Assembly (NCBI RefSeq): GCF_019679475.1
Contig: NZ_JAIEZP010000001.1
Coordinates: 2,108,001-2,172,000 of the forward strand
Source of the DNA: Hyphomonas sediminis
GTDB lineage: Bacteria > Pseudomonadota > Alphaproteobacteria > Caulobacterales > Hyphomonadaceae
Direction: 5' to 3'
DNA length: 64,000 nucleotides
Positions 42,695-51,436 of the stretch are shown here, piece after piece. Position 1 is the stretch's first letter. Every line of letters begins with the position of its first letter. A program made the position numbers and the translations under genes. Under the pieces are notes generated by a model. It saw only the letters and a program-made list of their open reading frames with translations. It did no database searches and was not told the origin of the DNA.

Positions 42695-42783
42695 TTCCGC
42701 ATAGAGACAGCGCTTGGGCGAACGCCCTTGCGCGTCCCCCGTCAGATGCGCCAAGCTCGCTGCAAGGAGACCCAAGAACCCGC

Positions 42784-45700
42784 ATGCCCGCCTGGCTCAT
42801 CATTCTTGTCACAGTCGTCTATATGGCCGGCCTGTTCGCCATCGCCGCGCGGGGAGACCGTGTGGGCGAGTTGCCGGGCTTCCGGCCGAACCGGTTCGTT
42901 TTCCCCCTGGCGCTGGCCGTCTATTGCACGTCATGGACCTATTTCGGTGCAGTTGGCACGGCTGCGTCCAGCGGATGGGATTATGTGCCAATCTATCTCG
43001 GCCCGGCGATCGTGTTCCTGTTCATGCCCCGGCTGATCCTGCGCATCGGCGAGGTGGTGAAACGCGAAAGCGTCTCCTCGCTGTCGGATTTTCTCTCCGC
43101 CCGCTATGGTAAAAGCCGCGCGGTCGGTGCCACGGCGGCACTCGCAGCCGTCATGGGCGGGCTGCCATACATCGCGCTGCAACTGAAATCCATCGGTATG
43201 AGTTTCGAGGCGTTCGCAGGCGCATCCGGCGCAGCGCCTGCGGACGAGACAGTGCTCGTAACGGCCCTCGCGCTCGCTGCCTTCTCGGTCCTTTATGGCA
43301 CGCGCTTTCCGGATGCGACGCGCTCCAACACCGGTCTGATGCGCGTCCTCGCCATCGAGGCGCTGGTTAAGATCGGCGCGCTGGCAGCGGTCGCTATTCT
43401 CGCTGCCGTACTGCTTGCATCGGGCGGCGTCCCTGATGCTCCGCCCACGTCTGAAGTCTTCCCGGTGGATGCGCCGTCGGGGCGTTTCATCACGCTCGTT
43501 TTCCTCTCCATGGCAGCCATCGTCTGCCTGCCGCATGAATTCCACGTCGCCATGATTGAGCGGCGGGACGAAGGGGAGATGAAGCTCGCGCGCTGGATGT
43601 TCCCGGCCTACCTCTTCATCACGACCATCGTCATCGTGCCGATCACGCTGGCAGGCATCGGGCTATTCCACGGGGTTTACCCGGCCGACCTGTTCGTCCT
43701 TCAGCTGCCGCTCGCGCAGGAAAACAGTGTCCTTGCTACATTCGTATTCCTCGGCGGCTTCTCTGCGGCCACGGGCATGGTCATCGTCTCCACCATCGCC
43801 CTGTCGAACATGGTGACCAACGATCTCATCGTGCCCGCCCTCATGCGGTCGGATAAATTGTCGGGCTTCGGCGGCAATGCGGGCGCGCGCCTTGTCACCA
43901 CGCGCCGGATAGTCATCCTTGCCCTGCTGCTGCTGGCCTACACTTACTATCGGTTTGCAGGTCCGGGGGAGGCGCTCGCCCAGATAGGGCTGCTCGCCTT
44001 CGTTGCGGCGGCGCAGTTTGCACCGGCCGTTGTGGCAGCGGTCTATTGGCGCGGGGCGCGGCGGGCAGGGGTGCTCACCGGCCTCATCGCGGGCATGGCT
44101 GTCTGGCTCTACACGCTCTTCCTTCCCTCGATCCTCGGCTGGGGCGCTGTCAGCTCCCAGATGCCCTCCTGGCTCGATCCGCACGCGCTGTTCGGCATGA
44201 GCTTCGGTGATCCGCTGACCCATGGCGCGGTGTGGAGCGTCGGCATCAACATCACCCTGATGATCTTCGTCTCGTTCCGCGCTCGTGAACGCCTTCGCGA
44301 CAGGGTGCAGGCAGCCGCCTTTGTTGGTTCCGGTGATGCGGACCTTCCTGGCGAAGGCTATTCCGGCGCGCCTGTGCGTGGCGCTTCGCCCAACGGTTTG
44401 AAAACCCTCGCAGCGCGCTTCCTCACAGCAGAGGCTGTCGATCATGCCTTTGGGGAGTTCAGCCGGGAAACCGGTGTGATCTCAACCGGCGATGATCCGG
44501 CAGACTGGCGCCTCATTCAGCGCACGGAGCGCCTCCTGGCGTCCGCTCTTGGTGCGTCCTCTGCCCGAATTGTTCTGGCATCCGCAATCGGCGGCAACAC
44601 GGTGGCGCTGCCAGATGTTCTCTCGATGCTCGACTCCCGCACGCAGGCCGAGCGGTTTGAGCGTCATATGCTCCAGTCCATGCTGGAAAACATAGCGCAG
44701 GGCATCAGTGTGGTTGATGCCGAGCAGAAACTCGTTGCGTGGAATTCCGCTTATCTTGATCTTTTCCAGTATCCACCGGAGCTTTGCCGCATCGGTACAC
44801 AGTTGGAAAAACTAATCGCCCACAATATCGGCGGCGGCTGGATCGACGGCGCCCCGGAGGATGAAATCCGGAGGCGCATCGCTCATATGAAGGCGGGCGC
44901 GCCACATATGCGTGAGCGCCAGATCCCTGATGGCCGCTGGTTACGGATCACGGGCGCCCCCATGCCCGGTGGCGGCTATGTGACCACTTTTACCGATATC
45001 ACCGCCGACAAGCTGCGCGAGCAAGCCCTCATTGAGGCCAATGAATTGCTCGAAGTGCGGGTGCGCGAGCGGACGCACGAGCTGGAGCGCCTGACTGCAG
45101 ATCTCACCCTGGCGCGCCAGGAAGCCGACAACGCCAACGCGTCCAAAACGCGATTCCTTGCGGCGGCGAGCCATGACCTCCTCCAGCCACTCAACGCCGC
45201 GCGCCTGCTGCTCGGCGCAGCTGGCAGTGGCCGCAGCATTGGCGAAGCTATCGAAAAGGCAGACCGCGCAATCCAATCGGCTGACGAGCTTCTGCGTGGC
45301 TTGCTGGATGTTTCCCGCCTGGATCATTCGACGATCGAGCCTGCGCCCGCCGTGCTGCCCGTCGGCCCGCTGCTCGAAGACCTTGTGGATGAAAACCTTC
45401 CGATGGCTGAAGAGGTCGGTATCGAAATCCGCCTTGTGCCCACCCGGCTCAGTGTGGAAGCAGATCCGGATTTTCTGAAAAGCATCCTGCGGAACTTCCT
45501 CTCCAATGCGCGGCGCTACACCAGTTCGGGCGCTGTCTTGGTCGGTGCTCGCCGGCGAGGCGGCAAGGTCCGTATCGAGGTCTGGGATACCGGCCCCGGA
45601 ATCCCGTCTGAATTGCAGGCACAGGTGTTTGAAGAGTTCCGCCGCTTCTCGGATGTGGACAATGCGGGCAAGCGCGGCGCGGGGCTCGGGCTCGCCGTCG

Positions 45701-46242
45701 CGCGCCGTCTCGCCAGCATCATGGATGCGGGCATCGGCATGCGCAGCTGGCCGGGCAAAGGCAGCATGTTCTGGGTCACTGTGCCTGCCGCCGCGCCTAT
45801 CCAGCAGGCTCCCAAGCGCGCCGCCGAAGCGCCTACGCTTCCCGAGTATGATATCTCGGGCCTCCGCATCCTGTTCGTGGATGATGAAACCGCCATCACC
45901 GAAGCGATGCAGATGCTGCTCGAAGGATGGGGCTGCCTGGTCGAAACTTGCCGCTCGCCTGAAGCCGCCCTTCAAAGTCTGGCCATGCAGGTGCCCGATG
46001 TGATGATCGCGGACTACGACCTGCGCGCCGCGCAGACCGGGCTCGACATAATCGCCGCCGCGCAAAGCCGGATGACCAGCGCCCAGAACGCGCTCCTGGT
46101 CACCGCTGCGGCCGATGTAACGCTGGCAGACCGCGCCGCCACAAGCGGGGTCGCCCTGCTGCGCAAACCCGTTAGCCCGGTGGACCTGAAACGGTTCCTC
46201 GGTGAGTGCGTGCGCCGTCTGCGCCTTCAGGCGGCGGAGTGA
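42784..46242 (+). CDS. CrbS-like hybrid sensor histidine kinase with an N-terminal transporter domain
   Basis: The 1152-residue protein has these parts in order. An SSS-type transporter domain of about 13 membrane segments spans 1-500. A PAS-like domain follows (about 628-740, MLENIAQGISVVDAEQKLVAWN), then a coiled coil and HisKA with the phospho-His near 797 (AASHDLLQPLNAARLL). The HATPase has DTGPGIP and GAGLGLAVARR near 935-975. A receiver domain (about 1023-1145) has the phospho-acceptor Asp near 1077 in MIADYDLRAAQTG. This is the layout of CrbS, which with CrbR controls acs in Vibrio and Pseudomonas. The 3' end overlaps crbR by 16 bases. Confidence 0.92.
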   Translation: MPAWLIILVTVVYMAGLFAIAARGDRVGELPGFRPNRFVFPLALAVYCTSWTYFGAVGTAASSGWDYVPIYLGPAIVFLFMPRLILRIGEVVKRESVSSLSDFLSARYGKSRAVGATAALAAVMGGLPYIALQLKSIGMSFEAFAGASGAAPADETVLVTALALAAFSVLYGTRFPDATRSNTGLMRVLAIEALVKIGALAAVAILAAVLLASGGVPDAPPTSEVFPVDAPSGRFITLVFLSMAAIVCLPHEFHVAMIERRDEGEMKLARWMFPAYLFITTIVIVPITLAGIGLFHGVYPADLFVLQLPLAQENSVLATFVFLGGFSAATGMVIVSTIALSNMVTNDLIVPALMRSDKLSGFGGNAGARLVTTRRIVILALLLLAYTYYRFAGPGEALAQIGLLAFVAAAQFAPAVVAAVYWRGARRAGVLTGLIAGMAVWLYTLFLPSILGWGAVSSQMPSWLDPHALFGMSFGDPLTHGAVWSVGINITLMIFVSFRARERLRDRVQAAAFVGSGDADLPGEGYSGAPVRGASPNGLKTLAARFLTAEAVDHAFGEFSRETGVISTGDDPADWRLIQRTERLLASALGASSARIVLASAIGGNTVALPDVLSMLDSRTQAERFERHMLQSMLENIAQGISVVDAEQKLVAWNSAYLDLFQYPPELCRIGTQLEKLIAHNIGGGWIDGAPEDEIRRRIAHMKAGAPHMRERQIPDGRWLRITGAPMPGGGYVTTFTDITADKLREQALIEANELLEVRVRERTHELERLTADLTLARQEADNANASKTRFLAAASHDLLQPLNAARLLLGAAGSGRSIGEAIEKADRAIQSADELLRGLLDVSRLDHSTIEPAPAVLPVGPLLEDLVDENLPMAEEVGIEIRLVPTRLSVEADPDFLKSILRNFLSNARRYTSSGAVLVGARRRGGKVRIEVWDTGPGIPSELQAQVFEEFRRFSDVDNAGKRGAGLGLAVARRLASIMDAGIGMRSWPGKGSMFWVTVPAAAPIQQAPKRAAEAPTLPEYDISGLRILFVDDETAITEAMQMLLEGWGCLVETCRSPEAALQSLAMQVPDVMIADYDLRAAQTGLDIIAAAQSRMTSAQNALLVTAAADVTLADRAATSGVALLRKPVSPVDLKRFLGECVRRLRLQAAE

Positions 46243-46874
46243 TCGCCGGTCGAGATGGCTTCCTGATAGATCAGCAATGCCTGCGTCCGGTTGAGGACGC
46301 CCAGTTTGCGGAAGATGGCGGTCATGTGCGCTTTGACAGTTGCCACCGAGATATCCATCTCATGAGCAATCTGCTTGTTGAGCAGGCCTTCTGCCAGGCC
46401 CGCCAGCACGCGCCGCTGCGCCGGTGTCAGGCTGGCGATCCGCGCCGCGGGCGCGCTGTGCTCCATCTCCCCGCCCGGTATCTCGGGAAACCACTCGCCA
46501 CCATCCAGCGTCGTCGCCAGCGCTGCGGATAGGTCTTCGAGCGACAGGCTCTTGGGCAGGTATCCGGCGGCGCCCAGCGTTCGTGCCGTCTGGAAGGCCT
46601 GCGGCGACTCGGTAGCTGACACGACAACAATCGGCAGGTCCGGCTGGCGCGTCTTGAGGCGCGTCAGGCCTTCAAAGTCATGCGTGTCGCCAAGGTTCAG
46701 GTCCAGCAGCACAAGGTCGCTCGGCCCCGCGTCCAGCTTGGCCACCGCCTCGGCAAGCGACCCTGCAAATCTTGCTTCCGCGCCCGCCGGATAGGCCTCG
46801 CGCAGCGCAGCCGCCAACGCGTCCCGGAAGAGGGGATGATCGTCCACGATCAGGACCCTTGGTCCAGCGCTCAT
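46227..46874 (-). CDS. CrbR-like LuxR/NarL family response regulator
   Basis: This is a 215-residue regulator. The receiver domain has VLIVDDHPLFRDALAAALRE and the phospho-Asp near 56 in DLVLLDLNLGDTHD. The C-terminal LuxR helix-turn-helix is LTPAQRRVLAGLAEGLLNKQ followed by IAHEMDISVATVKAHMTAIFRKLGVLNRTQALL (about 143-195). It starts at ATG 46874 after GGGGAGG. It is convergent with the crbS-like kinase and overlaps it by 16 bases. The divergent porin-acs unit shares its upstream region, which holds three tandem repeats that are probably its binding sites. Confidence 0.92.
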   Translation of the reverse strand: MSAGPRVLIVDDHPLFRDALAAALREAYPAGAEARFAGSLAEAVAKLDAGPSDLVLLDLNLGDTHDFEGLTRLKTRQPDLPIVVVSATESPQAFQTARTLGAAGYLPKSLSLEDLSAALATTLDGGEWFPEIPGGEMEHSAPAARIASLTPAQRRVLAGLAEGLLNKQIAHEMDISVATVKAHMTAIFRKLGVLNRTQALLIYQEAISTGDHSAA

Positions 46875-46977
46875 AAGTCCTCCCCTCGGTGCATGTCCTG
46901 CGGCCTGAAGGCTCTGCCATGCCACGATACCGGCACATTACCCCCAGCGCCGCTCAAGTCGAGTCTCGCCGCAGACC

Positions 46978-47018
46978 TTGGTCTTACGACTTTGGTCTTA
47001 GGACCAAGGTCTTAGCAC
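46978..47018 (+). promoter_or_regulatory. Three tandem 14-bp-period repeats, candidate CrbR operator
   Basis: Three 13-mers, TTGGTCTTACGAC (46978), TTGGTCTTAGGAC (46992) and AAGGTCTTAGCAC (47006), follow each other at exactly 14 bases. The shared core is GGTCTTA-N2-AC. The middle unit is an imperfect dyad and is repeated exactly, in inverse orientation, at 40470-40482. The array lies 76-116 bases before the porin start and 104 bases before the crbR-like start on the other strand, so it could control both. Confidence 0.72.
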
Positions 47019-47093
47019 CTATTGCTAATAGCGAGCCGGCCTCCGCAGGCAGATAGTTGCCTCAAACATAAGAATAAAACCGGGAGGAACGTT

Positions 47094-48395
47094 ATGAATT
47101 ATCTGAAGAAGGTACTCATGGTGTCTGCGGCGTCTCTCGCCGTGGCGGGTATGTCGCATGCAGACCAGCAGCCGCTAGAAGAACGTCTCGCCGCGCTCGA
47201 AAGCATGGTCGCGGAACTGAAAGCCGAGCTCGCTGCCGAGCGTGCCAGGAGTGACGCCGATATCGTCCGTATAGAGACGCAGATCGCCGCGACGCCCGCT
47301 GCCGCGCCTGAGGCGCCCACAAAGAAAGACGGCTTCATGGTTGGCGACACGACCGTGAAAGTCGGTGGCATTCTGGATTTTGATGCCCACATGACCCATC
47401 TCGACAGCGGCGCCATCGCCTCGGGCAGTATCGCGCGGGATTTCTACATTCCCGGCGCCACGCCTGTCGGCGGCGACAGCACTACCTTCAGCGACTTCAC
47501 CGCAGAATCCTCCCGCTTCTTCATCAGCGCGGCGACCCCCTGGGGCGACAGCGAAGTGAAGGCACATCTGGAGCTTGATTTCCTCGGTTCCGCGCAGGGC
47601 AACGAACTGGTGACGAACTCCTATTCGCCTCGCCTGCGACGCGCTTACGTCACCTATGGCAACTGGCTCGCCGGTCAGGAATGGTCCACCTTCCAGAACA
47701 CGTCTGCAATCCCGGAAAGCGCGAGCTTCCTGATCCCGTCGGACGGGATGGTCTTCGTCCGACAGCCGCAGATCCGCTACACCAATGGCAACTGGCAGTT
47801 CGCGCTGGAAAACTCCAACACGCCAACCATCACTTCGGGCGATCAGGATACCAACACGCTGCCCGATGCGGTCGTCCGCTACAACTGGAAGGGCGCCTAC
47901 GGCAATGTTTCGCTCGCCGGTCTTGGCCGTCAGCTGCGCATGGAAGTGCCCGGCATCGAAGAGGAAACATTCGGCTACGGCCTCTCCCTCTCCGGCCAGC
48001 TCAAAGTTGGCGAGCGCGACGATATCCGCTTCAATCTTGCCGGCGGTGAAGGCATCGGGCGCTATATCGGCCTGGCCGCAGGCCGTGAAGCCGCGCTCAG
48101 CCCCACTGGCGATCTTGAGGCCATCCCGTCCTATGGCGGCCTCATTGCCTGGCGCCATCCCTTCGGCGAAACGGCACGTTTCAATATCGGCTATTCCGGC
48201 CTCTTCATCGACAACCCCTCCTATGTGGCCGGCACGGCGACCTCGTCGGTCCAGTCGGCTTACGCAGCGGTACTCTGGGATGTCGCGCCCAAGGTGACGC
48301 TCGGCGTGGAAGCCATGCACGGCATCCGCGAGCTGGAGAACGGGGCAGATGGGGCGATTAGCCGTTTCACCTTCTCGACAAAGTATGCATTCTGA
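47094..48395 (+). CDS. DcaP-like outer-membrane porin
   Basis: This is a 433-residue protein with a Sec signal peptide (MNYLKKVLMVSAASLAVAGMSHA). An N-terminal coiled coil follows (LEERLAALESMVAELKAELA), which suggests a trimeric porin, then a beta-barrel. The barrel ends in phenylalanine (FTFSTKYAF), as required for BAM insertion. VKVGGILDFDAHM and LLAGQEWSTFQN-type segments fit the DcaP-like family, which takes up dicarboxylates or other organic acids. GGGAGG upstream supports the ATG. It is followed after 39 bases by acs, so it probably supplies acetate across the outer membrane. Confidence 0.88.
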   Translation: MNYLKKVLMVSAASLAVAGMSHADQQPLEERLAALESMVAELKAELAAERARSDADIVRIETQIAATPAAAPEAPTKKDGFMVGDTTVKVGGILDFDAHMTHLDSGAIASGSIARDFYIPGATPVGGDSTTFSDFTAESSRFFISAATPWGDSEVKAHLELDFLGSAQGNELVTNSYSPRLRRAYVTYGNWLAGQEWSTFQNTSAIPESASFLIPSDGMVFVRQPQIRYTNGNWQFALENSNTPTITSGDQDTNTLPDAVVRYNWKGAYGNVSLAGLGRQLRMEVPGIEEETFGYGLSLSGQLKVGERDDIRFNLAGGEGIGRYIGLAAGREAALSPTGDLEAIPSYGGLIAWRHPFGETARFNIGYSGLFIDNPSYVAGTATSSVQSAYAAVLWDVAPKVTLGVEAMHGIRELENGADGAISRFTFSTKYAF

Positions 48396-48434
48396 GAGAA
48401 AGGCCTGATCAAAATGCCGGAGGGAATGTCAGCC

Positions 48435-50381
48435 ATGAGCGATCATTCGAAAACGTATCGAGTCCCTGAAGAGTTTGCGAAGAACGCAAACCTGACCCCA
48501 GAGAAGTACCGGGAGATGTACGCTGCGTCCATCGCGGACCCCGTTGCCTTCTGGGGCGAGCAGGGCAAACGACTTGACTGGATCAAGCCCTATTCGATTG
48601 TGAAAGATGTCTCTTGGGAAACCGGAGACCTCCATGTGCGCTGGTATTCCGATGGCGTGCTCAACGTCACGGAAAACTGCATCGATCGTCACCTTGAGCA
48701 GCGCGGCGATAAGGCCGCCTTCGTCTGGGAGGGCGACGCGCCGGGCGAAAGCCACACGGTCACCTATCGTGAGCTGCACACTGCCGTCTGCAAATTTGCA
48801 AACGTGCTGAAGAAGCTCGGCGTGAAGAAAGGCGACCGTGTCACCATCTACATGCCCATGATCCTTGAAGCGGCCTACGCGATGCTCGCCTGCGCGCGCG
48901 TCGGCGCGGTTCACTCGGTCGTCTTTGGTGGATTCTCGCCGGAATCGCTTGCGGGCCGCATCGTCGATTGCGGCTCTGAAGTGATCATCACGGCCGATGA
49001 AGGCGTTCGCGGTGGCCGCAAGGTTCCGCTGAAGGTGAACGCCGACAAGGCTGCCCAGCTTTCTGAGGGCGTCGTCAAGAAGATGCTCGTCGTCAAGCGT
49101 ACGGGCGGCGATGTGGCGATGCAGGAAGGCCGCGATGTCTGGCTGCATGAAGCCGCTGCAGATGTCTCCACGGATTGCCCGCCGGAGCCGATGAATGCGG
49201 AAGACCCGCTGTTCATTCTGTATACGTCCGGTTCCACCGGTAAGCCCAAGGGCGTGCTTCACACAACCGGCGGCTATCTGCTCTGGGCCTCGATGACGCA
49301 TGAATACGTCTTCGACCTGAAGGAAAACGATGTCTTCTGGTGCTCGGCGGATGTCGGCTGGGTCACCGGCCACACCTACATCGTCTACGGGCCGCTCGCC
49401 AACGGCGCCACCAGCGTCATGTTTGAAGGCATCCCGACCTATCCGGACGCCAGCCGCTTCTGGCAGGTGTGCGACAAGCATCAGGTTACGATCTTCTACA
49501 CCGCGCCCACCGCAATCCGCGCCCTGATGCGGGAAGGCGAAGAGCCGGTGAACAAGACTTCGCGTAAATCCATCCGCCTGCTGGGCACGGTGGGCGAGCC
49601 CATCAACCCCGAAGCCTGGGAATGGTATTTCCATGTTGTCGGCGAGACGCGCTGCCCCATCGTAGATACGTGGTGGCAGACTGAAACCGGCGGCACACTC
49701 ATCGTTCCGCTGCCGAACACGACCGACATGAAACCCGGCGCCGGGTCGCACCCCTTCTTTGGCGTCAAGCCGATCCTGGTGGACGCAGAAGGCAAGGAAC
49801 TGCACGGCGCCGCCGATGGAAATCTCCTCATCACGGATAGCTGGCCCGGCCAGATGCGTACCGTGTACGGAGACCACCAGCGCTTTGTGGAAACCTATTT
49901 CACGGCCTATCCGGGCATGTATTTCACGGGTGACGGCTGCCGCCGCGATGAAGACGGGTTCTACTGGATCACCGGCCGTGTGGACGATGTGATTAACGTC
50001 TCCGGTCACCGCATGGGCACAGCCGAAGTCGAAAGCGCGCTTGTCAGCCATGACGCCGTCGCGGAGGCCGCCGTGGTCGGCTATCCGCACGACATCAAGG
50101 GGCAGGGCATCTACGCCTATGTCACTCTGCGTGCGGGCTGCGAAGCCGATGAAGCGCTCCGCAAGAACCTCGTCCAGCACGTCCGCAACGAGATCGGCCC
50201 TATTGCCTCGCCCGATCTGATCCAGTTCGCGCCCGGCCTGCCGAAAACCCGTTCGGGCAAGATCATGCGCCGCATCCTGCGCAAGATCGCTGAAAACGAG
50301 TTCTCGAATCTTGGCGATACATCGACCCTGGCTGAGCCCGAAGTGGTGAAAGACCTGATCGACAACCGTCAGAACAAGTAA
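48435..50381 (+). CDS. acs: Acetyl-CoA synthetase
   Basis: Acs converts acetate, ATP and CoA to acetyl-CoA through acetyl-AMP. The 648-residue protein has [15 protein letters not shown] near 37-51, the P-loop-like [19 protein letters not shown] near 263-281, WWQTETGGT near 411, and the C-terminal [14 protein letters not shown] with the Lys that is acetylated to switch Acs off. ATG 48435 is chosen because GGAGGG lies 11 bases upstream and the N-terminus then matches Acs proteins. In-frame ATGs at 48414 and 48426 are possible. It is in one unit with the porin. Confidence 0.97.
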   Translation: MSDHSKTYRVPEEFAKNANLTPEKYREMYAASIADPVAFWGEQGKRLDWIKPYSIVKDVSWETGDLHVRWYSDGVLNVTENCIDRHLEQRGDKAAFVWEGDAPGESHTVTYRELHTAVCKFANVLKKLGVKKGDRVTIYMPMILEAAYAMLACARVGAVHSVVFGGFSPESLAGRIVDCGSEVIITADEGVRGGRKVPLKVNADKAAQLSEGVVKKMLVVKRTGGDVAMQEGRDVWLHEAAADVSTDCPPEPMNAEDPLFILYTSGSTGKPKGVLHTTGGYLLWASMTHEYVFDLKENDVFWCSADVGWVTGHTYIVYGPLANGATSVMFEGIPTYPDASRFWQVCDKHQVTIFYTAPTAIRALMREGEEPVNKTSRKSIRLLGTVGEPINPEAWEWYFHVVGETRCPIVDTWWQTETGGTLIVPLPNTTDMKPGAGSHPFFGVKPILVDAEGKELHGAADGNLLITDSWPGQMRTVYGDHQRFVETYFTAYPGMYFTGDGCRRDEDGFYWITGRVDDVINVSGHRMGTAEVESALVSHDAVAEAAVVGYPHDIKGQGIYAYVTLRAGCEADEALRKNLVQHVRNEIGPIASPDLIQFAPGLPKTRSGKIMRRILRKIAENEFSNLGDTSTLAEPEVVKDLIDNRQNK

Positions 50382-50458
50382 TTCGGACGCGGCCATAAAA
50401 GCTTTATTATCCCTGTTGTGGGCATAAGCTGACCACTTGTGCCTGCTTGGGGAGCCTT

Positions 50459-51436
50459 ATGGCCGCGCCGAAAGTCTCGATCGTTATGCCCGCCTACAAG
50501 GCTGCGGACTTCATCGGTCTGGCGGTCAAAAGCGTGCTGGCGCAGACGCTGACCGACTGGGAACTGATCATCGTCGACGATTGTTCGCCCGACGATACCG
50601 GCGCCGCAGCGCTCGCCGCTGCCGGCGGTGACCCGCGTGTCCGTCTGGTCCGCGCCGATCAGAATGGCGGCGTCGCGCGTGCGCGCAATCTCGGCAATGC
50701 GCAGGCCCAGGGCGACTGGATCGCCGTGCTCGATTCAGATGATGCCTTCGAACCTGCGCGCCTCGAAACCCTTGTCGCTATCGCTGAGAAAAACGCCCTC
50801 GATCTGATTGCGGACGATATGATCCTCGTCCCCTTCGAGAACAGTGCGCAGGACGGCCCGAGCTTCCTCGGCGGCGTCGGCGATTCGCTCCGCCCCATTG
50901 ATCTCGCCGCATGGCTTGAGGGCAATAAGGCCGAGTCGAAAAGTCCGATCCTCGGCTATCTGAAACCCATCGTCCGCCGCGCCTTCCTTCAGGCGCATCA
51001 GGTTGCCTATCTGCCGGATCTGAAAGTCGCGGAAGACTGCTGGTTCGTCGCGGATTTCCTGGCCAGCGGCGCCAGGTTCGCCGTCCATCCCGCGCCGCTT
51101 TACCGCTACGCCATCCGCCCGGCCTCTCTCTCGCGCACGCGCGGCCACAACGTCTTCTCCATGCAACGTCCGGTCTACGCCCCGTTCCTGGAGCGCCACA
51201 GCGCCCGCCTCAGCGAGGCCGACCGCCGCGCCGTTCAGCGCCATGAGGCCGCTCTGAAGGACGCAGAAGCCTTTGAAGGCTTCGTCCTGTCCCTGCGCGC
51301 GAAGAAGCTGCCCGAAGCCTTCGGCTGGTTCGCCGGCCGCCCGCAAGCGCTGCGCTTCCTCGCCAAGCCTGTTGGTGTGCGTCTCGAGCGCCTCGCTTCG
51401 CGTTTCGGCTATCGCGCGCGTGTTCGCGTCGGCTAG
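50459..51436 (+). CDS. Family 2 glycosyltransferase
   Basis: This is a 325-residue GT-A fold enzyme. It has KVSIVMPAYKAADFIGLAVKSVLAQTLTDWELIIVDDCSPDDT at 5-47, NGGVARARNLGNAQAQGDWIAVLDSDDAFEPARLETL near 68-100 (metal-binding DSDD), and ED in LKVAEDCWFVADFL near 188-200. It has no membrane segments. The acceptor is probably a surface polysaccharide, but no polysaccharide cluster is nearby. ATG 50459 has GGGGAG five bases upstream. The stop overlaps the convergent chvG gene by four bases. Confidence 0.9.
   Translation: MAAPKVSIVMPAYKAADFIGLAVKSVLAQTLTDWELIIVDDCSPDDTGAAALAAAGGDPRVRLVRADQNGGVARARNLGNAQAQGDWIAVLDSDDAFEPARLETLVAIAEKNALDLIADDMILVPFENSAQDGPSFLGGVGDSLRPIDLAAWLEGNKAESKSPILGYLKPIVRRAFLQAHQVAYLPDLKVAEDCWFVADFLASGARFAVHPAPLYRYAIRPASLSRTRGHNVFSMQRPVYAPFLERHSARLSEADRRAVQRHEAALKDAEAFEGFVLSLRAKKLPEAFGWFAGRPQALRFLAKPVGVRLERLASRFGYRARVRVG

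Noticed and set aside
46227..46242. A 16-base overlap of convergent genes (crbS/crbR, and likewise 17708-17723) as a regulated antisense device
   Set aside because: Short tail-to-tail overlaps are common in compact genomes. Equal length at the two places is probably chance.
48429..50396. A 655-codon open frame on the minus strand opposite acs
   Set aside because: It mirrors the acs gene almost exactly, has no family motifs, and is explained by high GC at third codon positions. The plus-strand Acs motifs are unambiguous.
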